A model generated the notes under the pieces. It made no database searches. It saw only the letters and a list, made by a program, of their open reading frames with translations, and was not told the origin of the DNA. Source: JAFGGG01 sp964638895 (GTDB taxonomy: Bacteria > Spirochaetota > Spirochaetia > SZUA-6 > RPPD01). Taken from it: a DNA stretch of 34,185 nt. Shown here piece after piece: positions 16,860 through 25,127 of the stretch; the first letter of the stretch is position 1, and each line of letters begins with the position of its first letter. The position numbers and the translations under genes were made by a program. The stretch lies in NCBI GenBank assembly GCA_964638895.1, contig CAZWYY010000043.1, positions 1 through 34,185 on the forward strand, read 5' to 3'.

Positions 16860-17120
16860 CTAATCGACTATCTCCAGGACAACCCGCTTTTTTGTTTTGG
16901 CGGACGCCGCGTTCAGCACGGTGCGGATAGCCATGACAATTCTGCCCTGTTTGCCGATTACCTTCCCTATGTCCCCATCGTTGACCGAAAGCTCCAGGAT
17001 GGTTGATTTTTCACCCTCTACACAGTTAACGGACACCCCCTCAGGATGATCAACCAATGCCTTTACAATGTACTCCACAAAATCCTTCGCCACAATTTCA
17101 TCTTGGTTCATATTACTCAC
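16860..17120 (-). CDS. khpA: KH-domain RNA-binding protein, KhpA type
   Basis: An 86-residue single KH-domain protein. The GxxG loop that binds RNA is visible in GKVIGKQGRIVMAIRTVLNAA, preceded by the beta strands VNCVEGEKSTILELSV. Length and sequence match KhpA (YlqC), which acts with KhpB on RNA and cell growth in other bacteria. The GTG at 17120 has GGAGGT five bases upstream and is preferred over the ATG at 17111. In many genomes this gene follows rpsP or ffh; here it is separate. Confidence 0.9.
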   Translation of the reverse strand: MSNMNQDEIVAKDFVEYIVKALVDHPEGVSVNCVEGEKSTILELSVNDGDIGKVIGKQGRIVMAIRTVLNAASAKTKKRVVLEIVD

Positions 17121-17317
17121 CTAACACCTCCAATTCTTCAAAAACAGTTCCGGCTTCTTGTCGCTTCAAGAAATATCTTGATTATAAATAATTATAGAAA
17201 TATATGCAATTCATTTCAGTAATTCTCATTTTGAACATTTCGGCAGCGTACAAGGGAATCCGTGCTCTTGAGACACGGATAAAATTTGTGTATACTCGTG
17301 CGATCGGGAAGCGGCGT

Positions 17318-18652
17318 ATGGATTATCTGAAAATTATGAAGATCTATAAACAAAACAAAACCCTGAGCCTGGCGAGCGGGGGACGGAAAATATGGGCTTC
17401 AAGGGTGTATTTTGCTTCGGAGGGACTTTACCTGTACACCGTCATCGAAAGGTCAACCGGTTATGAGAATATAAAAGCGGACAACAGTGTTTTTTTCCTT
17501 ATCGACAAGGGAAAACCCGACCTCTTTCTACAGGGGCGGGCAAGGGCGGAGGTCCTGGGCAGACCGGAAAAAAATCCGCGCCAGTGCGCGTTTCTGTTTC
17601 AAAAAAACCCGGAAATCATCCCCTTTGTAAAAAAGCACGACAACCTGGTTGTGATCCGGCTTAAGCCGTCGACGCTGTATATCTCCGATTTCCGCACCGT
17701 ATATATCCCCAGAACAGAAGTGCCCGTTACGGCCCGCGACCTTAAAGAATCGCTCGCGCTTGAAAAAAAGCCGCCCCTGGCACTGACCCTATTCAAGGCC
17801 ACCCGGCCCTTTGCCTTTACCGCGTCATTCATTTCCGTGGCCCTGGGCACGGTACTGGCCCCGCGGATTGATCCCCTGCTGTTTCTGCTTACGGCCGCCG
17901 GAATCATATGTATCCACGCCGGAGTGAACGCGCTGAACGATCTCATGGATTACAAATACGGTTACGACACATGGCTTGTCCTGGGCGCCTCGCGCGTGCT
18001 GCAGGACAAACAGCTTACAGTGCGGGCCCAGGCGGTTTTGGTGATCTGCCTGCTTGCCGCCGGTACGGTCATGGGCACGGTACTCACCCTGTTAAAGGGT
18101 ATAGAGCTTATGCTAATCGGGCTGACAGGAGTGTTCGTGGGCATTTTTTACCAGATCAAGCCTGTTGGGCTTAAGTACCGCGCCCTGGGGGATCTTTCGG
18201 TATTTATCGCCTTCGGCCCCCTGCTCAGCCTGGGGGCGTATTTCGTACAGACCGGGACGGTGTCCTTTCTGCCCGCGGCGGCCGCGGTCCCGGTGGGACT
18301 GATTGTTATCGCAATCGTCCACGCCAACAACTTCAGGGACCTGATGGAGGACGAAGTATCGGGGTATAAGACCCTGGCCGCCCTTCTTGGCGCAAAGGGC
18401 TCTTCGATCTACTATACCCTGCTCCTGATCTGCGCCTACCTCCTGCCCATCCCCCTGGCCGCGGCCGGAGTGCTGCCCCCGCTGAGTCTGCTGTGCTGGC
18501 TCAGCCTGCCCCTGGCCGTTAAAAATATGGCCTTAAGTTTCAGGCCCGATTACCTTACCTTCGGGCTTTTGGACCTGCTGACCGCGCGTCTGCACCTATT
18601 GTACGGCATACTTCTGACGGGAGGCATACTGGCAGGTACGCTTATGCTTTAA
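17318..18652 (+). CDS. Flavin-binding split barrel fused to MenA-type UbiA prenyltransferase
   Basis: A 444-residue protein with two parts. Residues about 1-135 resemble a pyridoxamine-5'-phosphate-oxidase-like FMN barrel (TLSLASGGRKIWASRVYFAS, GLYLYTV, then FLIDKGKPDLFLQGRARAEV). Residues about 155-444 form a UbiA prenyltransferase with eight or nine membrane helices. The first Asp motif is NDLMDYKYGYD (207-217), the second is NNFRDLMEDEVSGYKTLA (337-354), and the GLKYRALGDLSVFIAFGPLL block is typical of MenA, which attaches a polyprenyl chain to dihydroxynaphthoate. The start at 17318 begins the barrel; an upstream ATG at 17204 adds an unlikely leader. The C-terminus overlaps the polyprenyl synthase gene by 11 bp, convergently. 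The exact aromatic substrate is unproven. Confidence 0.8.
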   Translation: MDYLKIMKIYKQNKTLSLASGGRKIWASRVYFASEGLYLYTVIERSTGYENIKADNSVFFLIDKGKPDLFLQGRARAEVLGRPEKNPRQCAFLFQKNPEIIPFVKKHDNLVVIRLKPSTLYISDFRTVYIPRTEVPVTARDLKESLALEKKPPLALTLFKATRPFAFTASFISVALGTVLAPRIDPLLFLLTAAGIICIHAGVNALNDLMDYKYGYDTWLVLGASRVLQDKQLTVRAQAVLVICLLAAGTVMGTVLTLLKGIELMLIGLTGVFVGIFYQIKPVGLKYRALGDLSVFIAFGPLLSLGAYFVQTGTVSFLPAAAAVPVGLIVIAIVHANNFRDLMEDEVSGYKTLAALLGAKGSSIYYTLLLICAYLLPIPLAAAGVLPPLSLLCWLSLPLAVKNMALSFRPDYLTFGLLDLLTARLHLLYGILLTGGILAGTLML

Positions 18653-19502
18653 CCGGCAGCAGGGCGCTGCTTAACAGTAAGAGGGAATCCTTGCCGCGGC
18701 TGTCTTTTAACGCCCGCAGGCTGTTATGGGACTTACCCACGTATTTGCTTATTTCTGCGGCCTGATCCCCTTCCACCTGATACAGGGAATCGCCGTCCTG
18801 CCGGTCATCCGCAAGCTGGTAGGCCAGCCCGAAATAATTTCCGTAATCCTTAAGGGCCAGACTCACCTCCGGCGGGGCGGCGGCAAGCAGGGCCCCGGCA
18901 TAACAGCTTGCCGACATGAGCAGCGCGGTTTTATTCTCTATTATCGAGTAGTATTCGGATTTATCAGGGCTGCCCTGCGAACGGCGCAGGCGGGCCTCCC
19001 AAATCTCCCCCATGCACATGCTCTGGGTTATCTCCCCGAAAAGCGTAAGAATCGAGGTGTGCAGGGTATGGTCTTCCAGGCCCAAACCGGCCAGCATGGT
19101 AAAGGATTTGGAGAACAGAATATCGCCCACCAGGATGGCGATTTTATTCCCGAACACCTCGTGCACCGCGGGATGGTTTCTCCGGGTTTCCGATCCGTCG
19201 ATCACGTCATCGTGCACAAGTGAGGCCGAATGAATCAGCTCCACCGCGACAGCAAGCCGTATAAACCGCTCGGGACTCCGCAGACGGCCGTCCGCCGCGC
19301 ACTTGGCCGCCAGCATCACCAGGGCGGAGCGCAGGTACTTTCCCTTGCTTTGGAACAGGTGGGTCAGGGCCTTGTCCATAAACCGTGTGTATTCGGGAAC
19401 CGTATCAGCCAGCGATCTGTAGGGCGCCACCTGTTTCGTCAGTTCACTCTCAATTAAGGCAAGCTCTGCCGAGATGGGCGCGTATATGTCTTGCAGGTTC
19501 AT
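18642..19502 (-). CDS. Polyprenyl diphosphate synthase
   Basis: A 286-residue trans-isoprenyl diphosphate synthase. The first Asp-rich motif DDVIDGSETRR (FARM) is canonical and the second is present as ADDRQDGD (SARM). Other family blocks are GKYLRSALVML near 53-63 and NHPAVHEVFGNKIAILVGD. It makes a long prenyl diphosphate; chain length is not predictable by eye, but placement between a quinone prenyltransferase and a quinone reductase suggests the quinone side chain. GAGGG precedes the ATG at 19502. It follows nqrF by 22 bp on the same strand and is likely the last gene of that operon. Confidence 0.9.
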   Translation of the reverse strand: MNLQDIYAPISAELALIESELTKQVAPYRSLADTVPEYTRFMDKALTHLFQSKGKYLRSALVMLAAKCAADGRLRSPERFIRLAVAVELIHSASLVHDDVIDGSETRRNHPAVHEVFGNKIAILVGDILFSKSFTMLAGLGLEDHTLHTSILTLFGEITQSMCMGEIWEARLRRSQGSPDKSEYYSIIENKTALLMSASCYAGALLAAAPPEVSLALKDYGNYFGLAYQLADDRQDGDSLYQVEGDQAAEISKYVGKSHNSLRALKDSRGKDSLLLLSSALLPVKA

Positions 19503-19524
19503 GTATCCCTCGTTCCGGTTCTGT

Positions 19525-20604
19525 TTAGAATTTATCGAAATAGATCCTGGTTTCGTCAATCCCTTTTTGCTTCAACACCACGGTTGCCGCGTCGATCATG
19601 GGCGGCGGCCCGCACATGTAGGCCTCAAAATTCCCGCCGTCCGTCAGGTGCCTGGCCACAACCTCGGTAATCAGGCCTGTTTCGCCCTCCCAGGTCCCTG
19701 TTTCATCCGTGTCCGAAAGCGCGGGGATATACTGAAAATTGGGAAATTTCTTTTCCAGTCCGCGCAGGTATTCGGTGTAGAACAGGTCCTTCTGCGTTCG
19801 CGCCCCGAAGAAAAAGAAAAACGGCCGCGGCATACCCTTCTCAACCTGGTGCTGCAGGATCGACCGAATGGGAGCCATGCCGCACCCGCCGGCAACGCAG
19901 ATGATATTCCTGGTTGAATCCTGCTGCAGGAAGAACTCGCCGTAGGGCCCGGTCAGGGTAACCGGATCGTTTACGGCCAGCACTTCGTGAATATAGGTGG
20001 AACACAGCCCCCCGGGCACAAGGCGTACCAGCAGTTTAATGCGCGGACTCATGCTGGGGGGTGAGGCGATGGAATACGCGCGGAACTCGTCCGTGCCCGG
20101 CACAAGAAACTGCATATACTGGCCGGGGTAAAAACTGATAGTCGCGGGCTCACGCAGAAGCAGCGTGATCTCAACGATATCGTGGGTAACCGCGGTTCTG
20201 GCCTCCACCACGGCCGAGTACTCTTTGGTCTGCAGGATGTACTCCGGAATGGCCAGTTCAAGGTCCTCCTTGAGTTTGACCTGGCAGGCCAGGCGGTACC
20301 CCGCTGCCTTCTGCTCACCTGTTATGAATATTTCCTCCGTGGGGAGGATGGGCCCGCCTCCCTGAAGCACCCGCACCTTGCAGTGCCCGCAGGTCGCCTT
20401 GCCGCCGCAGGCCGAAGGGATAAAGATCTTTTCAGCGGCCAGGGCCTGCAGCAGGTACTGCCCGCCCCTGACCTTGAGCTGTTTCTTTTTATTGATGGTA
20501 AGCGTACAATCTCCGTAGCGCAGAAATACCAGCTCGAATACGGTGAGCACCGTCAGTATAAAAAGGAGAATCCCGTTGATGGTAAGTAACGGCAGCAGGT
20601 TCAT
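19525..20604 (-). CDS. nqrF: Na+-NQR subunit F, NADH dehydrogenase flavoprotein
   Basis: A 359-residue protein with an N-terminal membrane anchor (about 5-29), a [2Fe-2S] ferredoxin domain with ligands Cys66, Cys72, Cys75 and Cys107, an FAD-binding RAYS motif at 175-178, an NADH-binding GGCGMAP at 239-245 and CGPP at 331-334. The C-terminal Phe matches the family. It is the electron entry point, passing electrons from NADH through FAD to the iron-sulfur cluster. It is about 50 residues shorter than the Vibrio enzyme. It overlaps nqrE by four bases. In a true RNF operon this place would be held by RnfB, and no rnfB is present here. Confidence 0.92.
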   Translation of the reverse strand: MNLLPLLTINGILLFILTVLTVFELVFLRYGDCTLTINKKKQLKVRGGQYLLQALAAEKIFIPSACGGKATCGHCKVRVLQGGGPILPTEEIFITGEQKAAGYRLACQVKLKEDLELAIPEYILQTKEYSAVVEARTAVTHDIVEITLLLREPATISFYPGQYMQFLVPGTDEFRAYSIASPPSMSPRIKLLVRLVPGGLCSTYIHEVLAVNDPVTLTGPYGEFFLQQDSTRNIICVAGGCGMAPIRSILQHQVEKGMPRPFFFFFGARTQKDLFYTEYLRGLEKKFPNFQYIPALSDTDETGTWEGETGLITEVVARHLTDGGNFEAYMCGPPPMIDAATVVLKQKGIDETRIYFDKF

Positions 20605-21188
20605 TGTATTGACAGCATGCCCACAAATCCCAAAAAGGACAGGGATGTGATCCCCATGATGACCATGGTAATGCCCGCTCCTTTCAATTTTTTAGGCACA
20701 TCACCGGTAAGCGCGAGTTTTTCCCTGATGGCCGCCACCACCAGAATGGCCAGCACCCAGCCCACCGCCGATCCGAACGAGAAAAACACGGTTTCCATGA
20801 ACAAATAGTTCCGCAGAATTATAAACAGGGAAACGGCCAGCACGATGCAGTTGACCGTAATCAGGGGTAAAAATATCCCCAGTACGGCCTGCAAGACGGG
20901 GAAAAACTTTTCGATTATCATCTCCAGAAGCTGGACCGTTCCGGCGATTACCACAATGAATACCGTATAGGTAAGTATCTTGCTGTGCAGCGGAACCAGG
21001 ATAAGGTAATACACCGGCCAGTTGATGATCCCGGTGAGCGTGACCACAACGATGACCGAGATCCCCATGCCCAGCGATGTTTTCAGGTTCCGGGACAGGG
21101 AGATAAAGGGACACATACCAAGCAGGTAGGTAAGGGCGATATTATTAGTAAAGATCGAGGCTAAAAAAATGGTCATAAGCTTGTCCAT
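20601..21188 (-). CDS. nqrE: Na+-NQR subunit E
   Basis: A 195-residue protein with six membrane helices. Blocks such as FTNNIALTYLLGMCPFISLS, LGIFLPLITVNC, FFSFGSAVGWVLAI and AIREKL, then DVPKKLKGAGITM, match NqrE more closely than the paralogous RnfA. It pairs with NqrD around the membrane iron centre and the sodium path. The second cysteine-bearing loop (ITVNC) is conserved. AAGGAG that overlaps the nqrD stop serves this gene. It sits between nqrD and nqrF as in classical operons. Confidence 0.9.
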   Translation of the reverse strand: MDKLMTIFLASIFTNNIALTYLLGMCPFISLSRNLKTSLGMGISVIVVVTLTGIINWPVYYLILVPLHSKILTYTVFIVVIAGTVQLLEMIIEKFFPVLQAVLGIFLPLITVNCIVLAVSLFIILRNYLFMETVFFSFGSAVGWVLAILVVAAIREKLALTGDVPKKLKGAGITMVIMGITSLSFLGFVGMLSIQ

Positions 21189-21195
21189 CTTCCGT

Positions 21196-21822
21196 TTACT
21201 CCTTGTCCGGATCTATTTTGGCCAGGGTACGGGTAATCCAGATGTACAGGCTGTACAGGAAAAAAGCTCCGGGAGCCATGACCATGATCACCCAGTTCGT
21301 CCAGTCCCCGGGCATGATCCTGATGCCCAGGATGGTGCCGAAGGCCAGAACCTCCCGGATGCAGGCTATGATTACCAGTGAATAGGAATAGCCCAGACCC
21401 GAGGCCAGGGCGTCCGTCACGGTATACAGGATGTTGTTCTTGGCGGCAAAGGCCTCGGCGCGTCCCATGATTATGCAGTTGGTGATGATCAGGGCCACGT
21501 AGGGCCCCAGGGCCTCGGCGATGTCCGGGAACATGGCATCCAGGATGTTTTCCACAATCACCACGAAGATGGCGATCACCACCATATAGACAATGATGCG
21601 CACCCGGTTGGGAATGATATTCCTGATGAATGAAATGATAATACCGCTGAAAATAAGCACGAAGGTCACCCCGGCCCCCATGGCCAGGGCGTTCTCAACC
21701 CTGTTGGAAACGGCCAGGGCCGAACATAACCCCAGGACCATGGAAAAGATGGGGTTGTCCTTCCAGACACCGTTTAATATGGTGCGGTAACCCTTGGTAT
21801 ATTTGATCTTCTTGAGATTCAC
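21196..21822 (-). CDS. nqrD: Na+-NQR subunit D
   Basis: A 208-residue protein with six membrane helices. The LGPYVALIITNCIIMGRAEAF stretch, with its conserved cysteine, and ASGLGYSYSL are the NqrD forms of motifs shared with RnfE. It works with NqrE as an inverted pair. Its start overlaps the nqrC stop by four bases. The N-terminus (KGYRTILNGVWKDNPIFSMVLG) is the expected cytoplasmic lead-in. A charged C-terminal tail ends the protein. Confidence 0.9.
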   Translation of the reverse strand: MNLKKIKYTKGYRTILNGVWKDNPIFSMVLGLCSALAVSNRVENALAMGAGVTFVLIFSGIIISFIRNIIPNRVRIIVYMVVIAIFVVIVENILDAMFPDIAEALGPYVALIITNCIIMGRAEAFAAKNNILYTVTDALASGLGYSYSLVIIACIREVLAFGTILGIRIMPGDWTNWVIMVMAPGAFFLYSLYIWITRTLAKIDPDKE

Positions 21823-22400
21823 CTACCCACCCCCTTGTAGATACCTGCCGCCTTCAGAACCTCCGAGTTTAAGATCAGTTGAAAGGCCGTTGTGGTCATG
21901 GTCGCGCCCGTGATACCATCCACCTGGTTTTTCCCGGAGGCCTTGCCCGGTTTTACGATCGAAATCAGGGGGGAAACGGATTTACCGTGAAACCGCTTCA
22001 AGAATTCAGGTTCCGCCACCCTGCTGCCCAGGCCCGGGGTTTCGGCCTGGTTGATCACGGACAGTCCCTTGATGGTGGTCAGGTCCGGCTCAAGGCTTAC
22101 CACCACCGTGATCGGCGCCCAGAGGCCTGATCCGGTGACGGCAAAGGACACCGCCCCGTCCCGGGTCAGATAAAATACCTGCCCCCCTTTTTTAACCTGC
22201 TGTACATCGGCGTTGAATACCGCTGCGGCGTTTTGCGGGGTAAATGGAATGCCGTTGGCCGTGAGCACGCCTTTTTTTAGTTTGAGGGTGGAATTTTTTT
22301 CTATTATGGGCCGCGTATAATAATCCACGGCAATCAGGGCCATGGTCAGCACGCTCGCCAGTCCACATACTATTAATATACGCTGTAAAAAACTCTTCAT
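21819..22400 (-). CDS. nqrC: Na+-NQR subunit C, covalent FMN protein
   Basis: A 193-residue protein with one N-terminal membrane helix and a periplasmic FMN-binding domain. The flavinylation motif DGITGAT (161-167) is perfect, so Thr167 should carry FMN added by an ApbE transferase. ApbE is not encoded in this window. GSGLWAPI and QAETPGLGSR are further family blocks. It is shorter than the Vibrio subunit, about 260 residues. GGAG directly abuts the start ATG, an unusually tight spacing; I see no better start. Confidence 0.9.
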   Translation of the reverse strand: MKSFLQRILIVCGLASVLTMALIAVDYYTRPIIEKNSTLKLKKGVLTANGIPFTPQNAAAVFNADVQQVKKGGQVFYLTRDGAVSFAVTGSGLWAPITVVVSLEPDLTTIKGLSVINQAETPGLGSRVAEPEFLKRFHGKSVSPLISIVKPGKASGKNQVDGITGATMTTTAFQLILNSEVLKAAGIYKGVGR

Positions 22401-22458
22401 CTCCGTATTCCCAAAAACATGCCGGGGCCTTCAACGCGGTGCCATTGACCCGGCGCTT

Positions 22459-23487
22459 TCATCGCACCGCCGTCCTGTATTTTACCCTGACCACAATCTG
22501 GTCAATAATGGGCGCAAAGGCGTTCATAAACACGATACTGAACATCACCCCTTCCACGTACCCGGAAAAACTGCGGATAAGCACGGTAAAAAACCCGCAG
22601 CCGATTCCGAATATATATTTTCCCGCCTGGGTATAACATGAGCTTACCGGGTCCGTGGCCATGAACATGGCCCCAAAGAGCAGCCCGCCGCTTAAAAGCT
22701 GGAACAGCGGCGGGGCCACGTCGGCGGGCAGCAGCAGGTTTCCCACCCAGGCCAGCACCGCCACCGTACCCAGGTACGACACCACGATCCGGTAGTTGCT
22801 CACCCTGGAGATCATCAGGAACAGCCCGCCCGCGATGATACCCAGGCGGAAGGTCTCGCCCATGCTGCCGGCCGTGTTGCCGAACAGCAGGTCGAGATAC
22901 GGGGTGATGGTGTGCGCGCTCTTATAGGTAACCAGCGGCGTTGCCGCCGTGACCGCGTCGGAAAAGGGCAGGAGCCAGGCGGTGGTCATGATCTGCGGAA
23001 ACGCGATGGTGATAAAAAGCCTTCCCACCAGCGCGGGATTAAAGATATTCCTGCCCGTGCCGCCGAACACCTCCTTGCCGAAAAACACGCCGAACACCAC
23101 CCCTGTCACTACAACCCACCACGGCGTGGTGGGGGGAAGCACCAGGGGGAAGATCAGCCCGGTTACCAAAAATCCTTCCTCAATGGTTTTTTTTCTTACT
23201 ATGGCGAACACAACCTCCACCAGGCCGCCGGCCGCATAGGAGATGACTATCATTTCCACGGCCTTGAGCCCGTAAAAATACACCGAGGCGGCCGCGGCCG
23301 GCAGCAGGGCCAGGATAACGGTTGCCATGAAGCGCTTCATGTCCAGGTTGTCCAGTATATGGGGGGCCTTCTGTGTTACCAGGGGCGTACCGAAGAAGAA
23401 ATCATCCGCGGCCTTGATCACCGGCTTTACCGGATACAATGCCTTGCTTTGCAGCATTTTATCAAAGATTTTCCGTAATAGGCTCAT
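22459..23487 (-). CDS. nqrB: Na+-NQR subunit B, covalent FMN and quinone subunit
   Basis: A 342-residue protein with about ten membrane helices. The family core is clear: VTGLIFPLVLPPTTPWW, FFGKEVFGGTGRNIFNPALVGR, FMATDPVSSCYTQAGK. The FMN-threonine motif reads DAVTAATPL (Thr183 is the likely site), deviating from the usual DgxsGAT at the glycines. The N-terminal cytoplasmic part is shorter than in Vibrio NqrB. The start directly follows the nqrA stop with GGAAGG upstream, so they are coupled. In NQR this subunit passes electrons to quinone and is central to sodium pumping. RnfD is the paralogous alternative, but the operon and partner subunits support NqrB. Confidence 0.88.
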   Translation of the reverse strand: MSLLRKIFDKMLQSKALYPVKPVIKAADDFFFGTPLVTQKAPHILDNLDMKRFMATVILALLPAAAASVYFYGLKAVEMIVISYAAGGLVEVVFAIVRKKTIEEGFLVTGLIFPLVLPPTTPWWVVVTGVVFGVFFGKEVFGGTGRNIFNPALVGRLFITIAFPQIMTTAWLLPFSDAVTAATPLVTYKSAHTITPYLDLLFGNTAGSMGETFRLGIIAGGLFLMISRVSNYRIVVSYLGTVAVLAWVGNLLLPADVAPPLFQLLSGGLLFGAMFMATDPVSSCYTQAGKYIFGIGCGFFTVLIRSFSGYVEGVMFSIVFMNAFAPIIDQIVVRVKYRTAVR

Positions 23488-24945
23488 CTATTTCCTTCCC
23501 CTGTAGGCATTAAACCCGTCCAGATCATAGTAGGGAATCATGCCGATGGTGGGATCGCACCCGGCCTCTATCAGTTTTTCCTGCCCCTGCTTGATGCCCT
23601 GTGACAACGGCAGCTTGACGGGACAAACATAGTTGCAGAGATTGCAGTGCATGCACTTGAAAATCTTGAGCTGCAGCAGGTACTCGGCCACATTGATCCT
23701 TTTTACATGGTGATAGATCAGGTGCGGGATGATATTGACCGGGCAGACCTGTTCGCAATACCCACAGTAGATACACGCCCGTTCCTCTCCATGCATGTTT
23801 GTGTCCGCCCGCCTGGCGGTGGGAAGGTAGGCGGCAAGAAAGGTGTTGGAAAACGAATCCCTGCGCGGGCCCGGCCGCATAAAGGCCAGAAACTCTCTCT
23901 CGGTATTTTCCGGCAGCGCGATAATCTGGGAAAAAGTGATGTCCACGGGCCGTGACGGATCGGAAAGCGCTTCTCCCATGAGCGGGCTGTTCAGCACCAG
24001 GCGGCTGTTCACGTCGGTCTTCAGGTAGTCTTTCACGATATGGGAAACCGGCGTTCCGATCCGTACCCTGACATGCGGGTTCTCACGGAACCCAGGGCCG
24101 GAAAGCGCGATGATCCGCTCCACGAGCGGCTTGCCGAGCGCGACCGCCTCGTAACAATGGAGCGCGGTCTGGATGTCCGTGACTACAATCCCCATGTGGA
24201 TGGGGGAATATCCCCAAGGCACATCGGCGCCCAATACATGGGGGATGATGATCTCCGGTGTATGCAGGGGAAAACGGGGTGATTCGGCGCTTACTTCCAG
24301 CCAGGACCGTTTTGGATCCAGGGTCCCCAGTTCTTTTATCAATAACGAACAGCGCCGGTCGATCACACAATGTATTGTCGCCCCGGGATAGGCTTTATGC
24401 AGCACTAAAATACCCTGGGCCGCCTGCGCGCTGCGTTCCTTGTCCAGCAGGGTGGACCAGGAAATATTGAAGGCGTCATCCTCCAGGCAGTAGACAATCA
24501 GGTGTTTTAAGCCTGAGGGCCCGACCGGGGAGCTTTTTCCCTCACTGGGCAAGCCCTCCCCGCCCAATGCCGTAATCCCGCTCTCATAAAGGATGTTCCG
24601 CAGATCCTCCGCGCTTAAGGCCTCCCAGCCCGTGCTGTGGGGCCCGGACGCAACCGGCGTGTCTCCGGCTTGCGGTTCTATAATCACGGCGTGTTTTCGG
24701 ACCTCGGCCACCCTTCCGCCGGCGGGTGAGACCACGGGTGTGGAAATGGTTTCCCGGTCTCCGTTTAACACCTGTCCTGTTTTTACACTGTCGCCTTTTT
24801 TTACTCGGGGGGGTGTTTCCTTGCCGTAACCCTGGGCCAGGGGAACAACCAGTCCGGAGGGAAGCGGTATCTGTATGATCCTTGAATCGGCGGTTCCCAC
24901 GAAGCGAGAGAACAGGTAACCTCGTCTAAGACGTACTTTTTTCAT
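23488..24945 (-). CDS. nqrA: NqrA/RnfC-type subunit retaining two [4Fe-4S] clusters
   Basis: A 485-residue protein. The N-terminus (RRGYLFSRFVGTADSR, then VKKGDSVKTGQVL) is the lipoyl-like entry common to NqrA and RnfC. The middle part, IVVTDIQTALHCYEAV and ERIIALSGPGF, follows RnfC, whereas MRPGPRRDSFSNTFLAAYLP follows NqrA. The C-terminus carries two full CxxCxxCxxxCP motifs: Cys391/394/397/401 and Cys431/434/437/441. Classical NqrA has lost these. The RnfC glycine-rich nucleotide loop survives only partly (GGEGLPSEGK, 128-137), and the FMN-site motif NGAECEPY appears as YCLEDDAF. I chose ATG 24945 with GGTGGT upstream. The protein is first in the operon and is the odd member of an otherwise NQR set. 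Confidence 0.85.
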   Translation of the reverse strand: MKKVRLRRGYLFSRFVGTADSRIIQIPLPSGLVVPLAQGYGKETPPRVKKGDSVKTGQVLNGDRETISTPVVSPAGGRVAEVRKHAVIIEPQAGDTPVASGPHSTGWEALSAEDLRNILYESGITALGGEGLPSEGKSSPVGPSGLKHLIVYCLEDDAFNISWSTLLDKERSAQAAQGILVLHKAYPGATIHCVIDRRCSLLIKELGTLDPKRSWLEVSAESPRFPLHTPEIIIPHVLGADVPWGYSPIHMGIVVTDIQTALHCYEAVALGKPLVERIIALSGPGFRENPHVRVRIGTPVSHIVKDYLKTDVNSRLVLNSPLMGEALSDPSRPVDITFSQIIALPENTEREFLAFMRPGPRRDSFSNTFLAAYLPTARRADTNMHGEERACIYCGYCEQVCPVNIIPHLIYHHVKRINVAEYLLQLKIFKCMHCNLCNYVCPVKLPLSQGIKQGQEKLIEAGCDPTIGMIPYYDLDGFNAYRGRK

Positions 24946-24966
24946 GGTACCACCAGATATAGGTAA

Positions 24967-25010
24967 AACGTAAAACAATGTATTCCGGAAGTCAATAGAA
25001 ATGGACTTCC
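24967..25010 (-). promoter_or_regulatory. Putative nqr operon promoter with overlapping inverted repeat
   Basis: On the minus strand TTGACT (24990-24995), a 17-bp spacer and TACGTT (24967-24972) form a moderate promoter 22 bp before nqrA. A perfect 7-bp inverted repeat, GGAAGTC-N10-GACTTCC (24987-25010), overlaps the -35 and could be an operator. It lies between the divergent nqr operon and the kinase unit. Confidence 0.5.
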
Positions 25011-25127
25011 CTATTAAAAAAGATCTTGTATTTGAGCCCGAGAACTGGTAAATTTAAACATGATACGCCCCGGGGGAGTGCATAGATAGCCGGAGGCGCC
25101 CGAAAATAAACCGGGCAATATAAAAAA

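Noticed and set aside
19525..24945. Assignment of the operon as a plain RNF complex.
   Set aside because: There is no RnfB, NqrF is complete, and subunits D and E have NQR-type blocks; only the first subunit is RNF-like in part.
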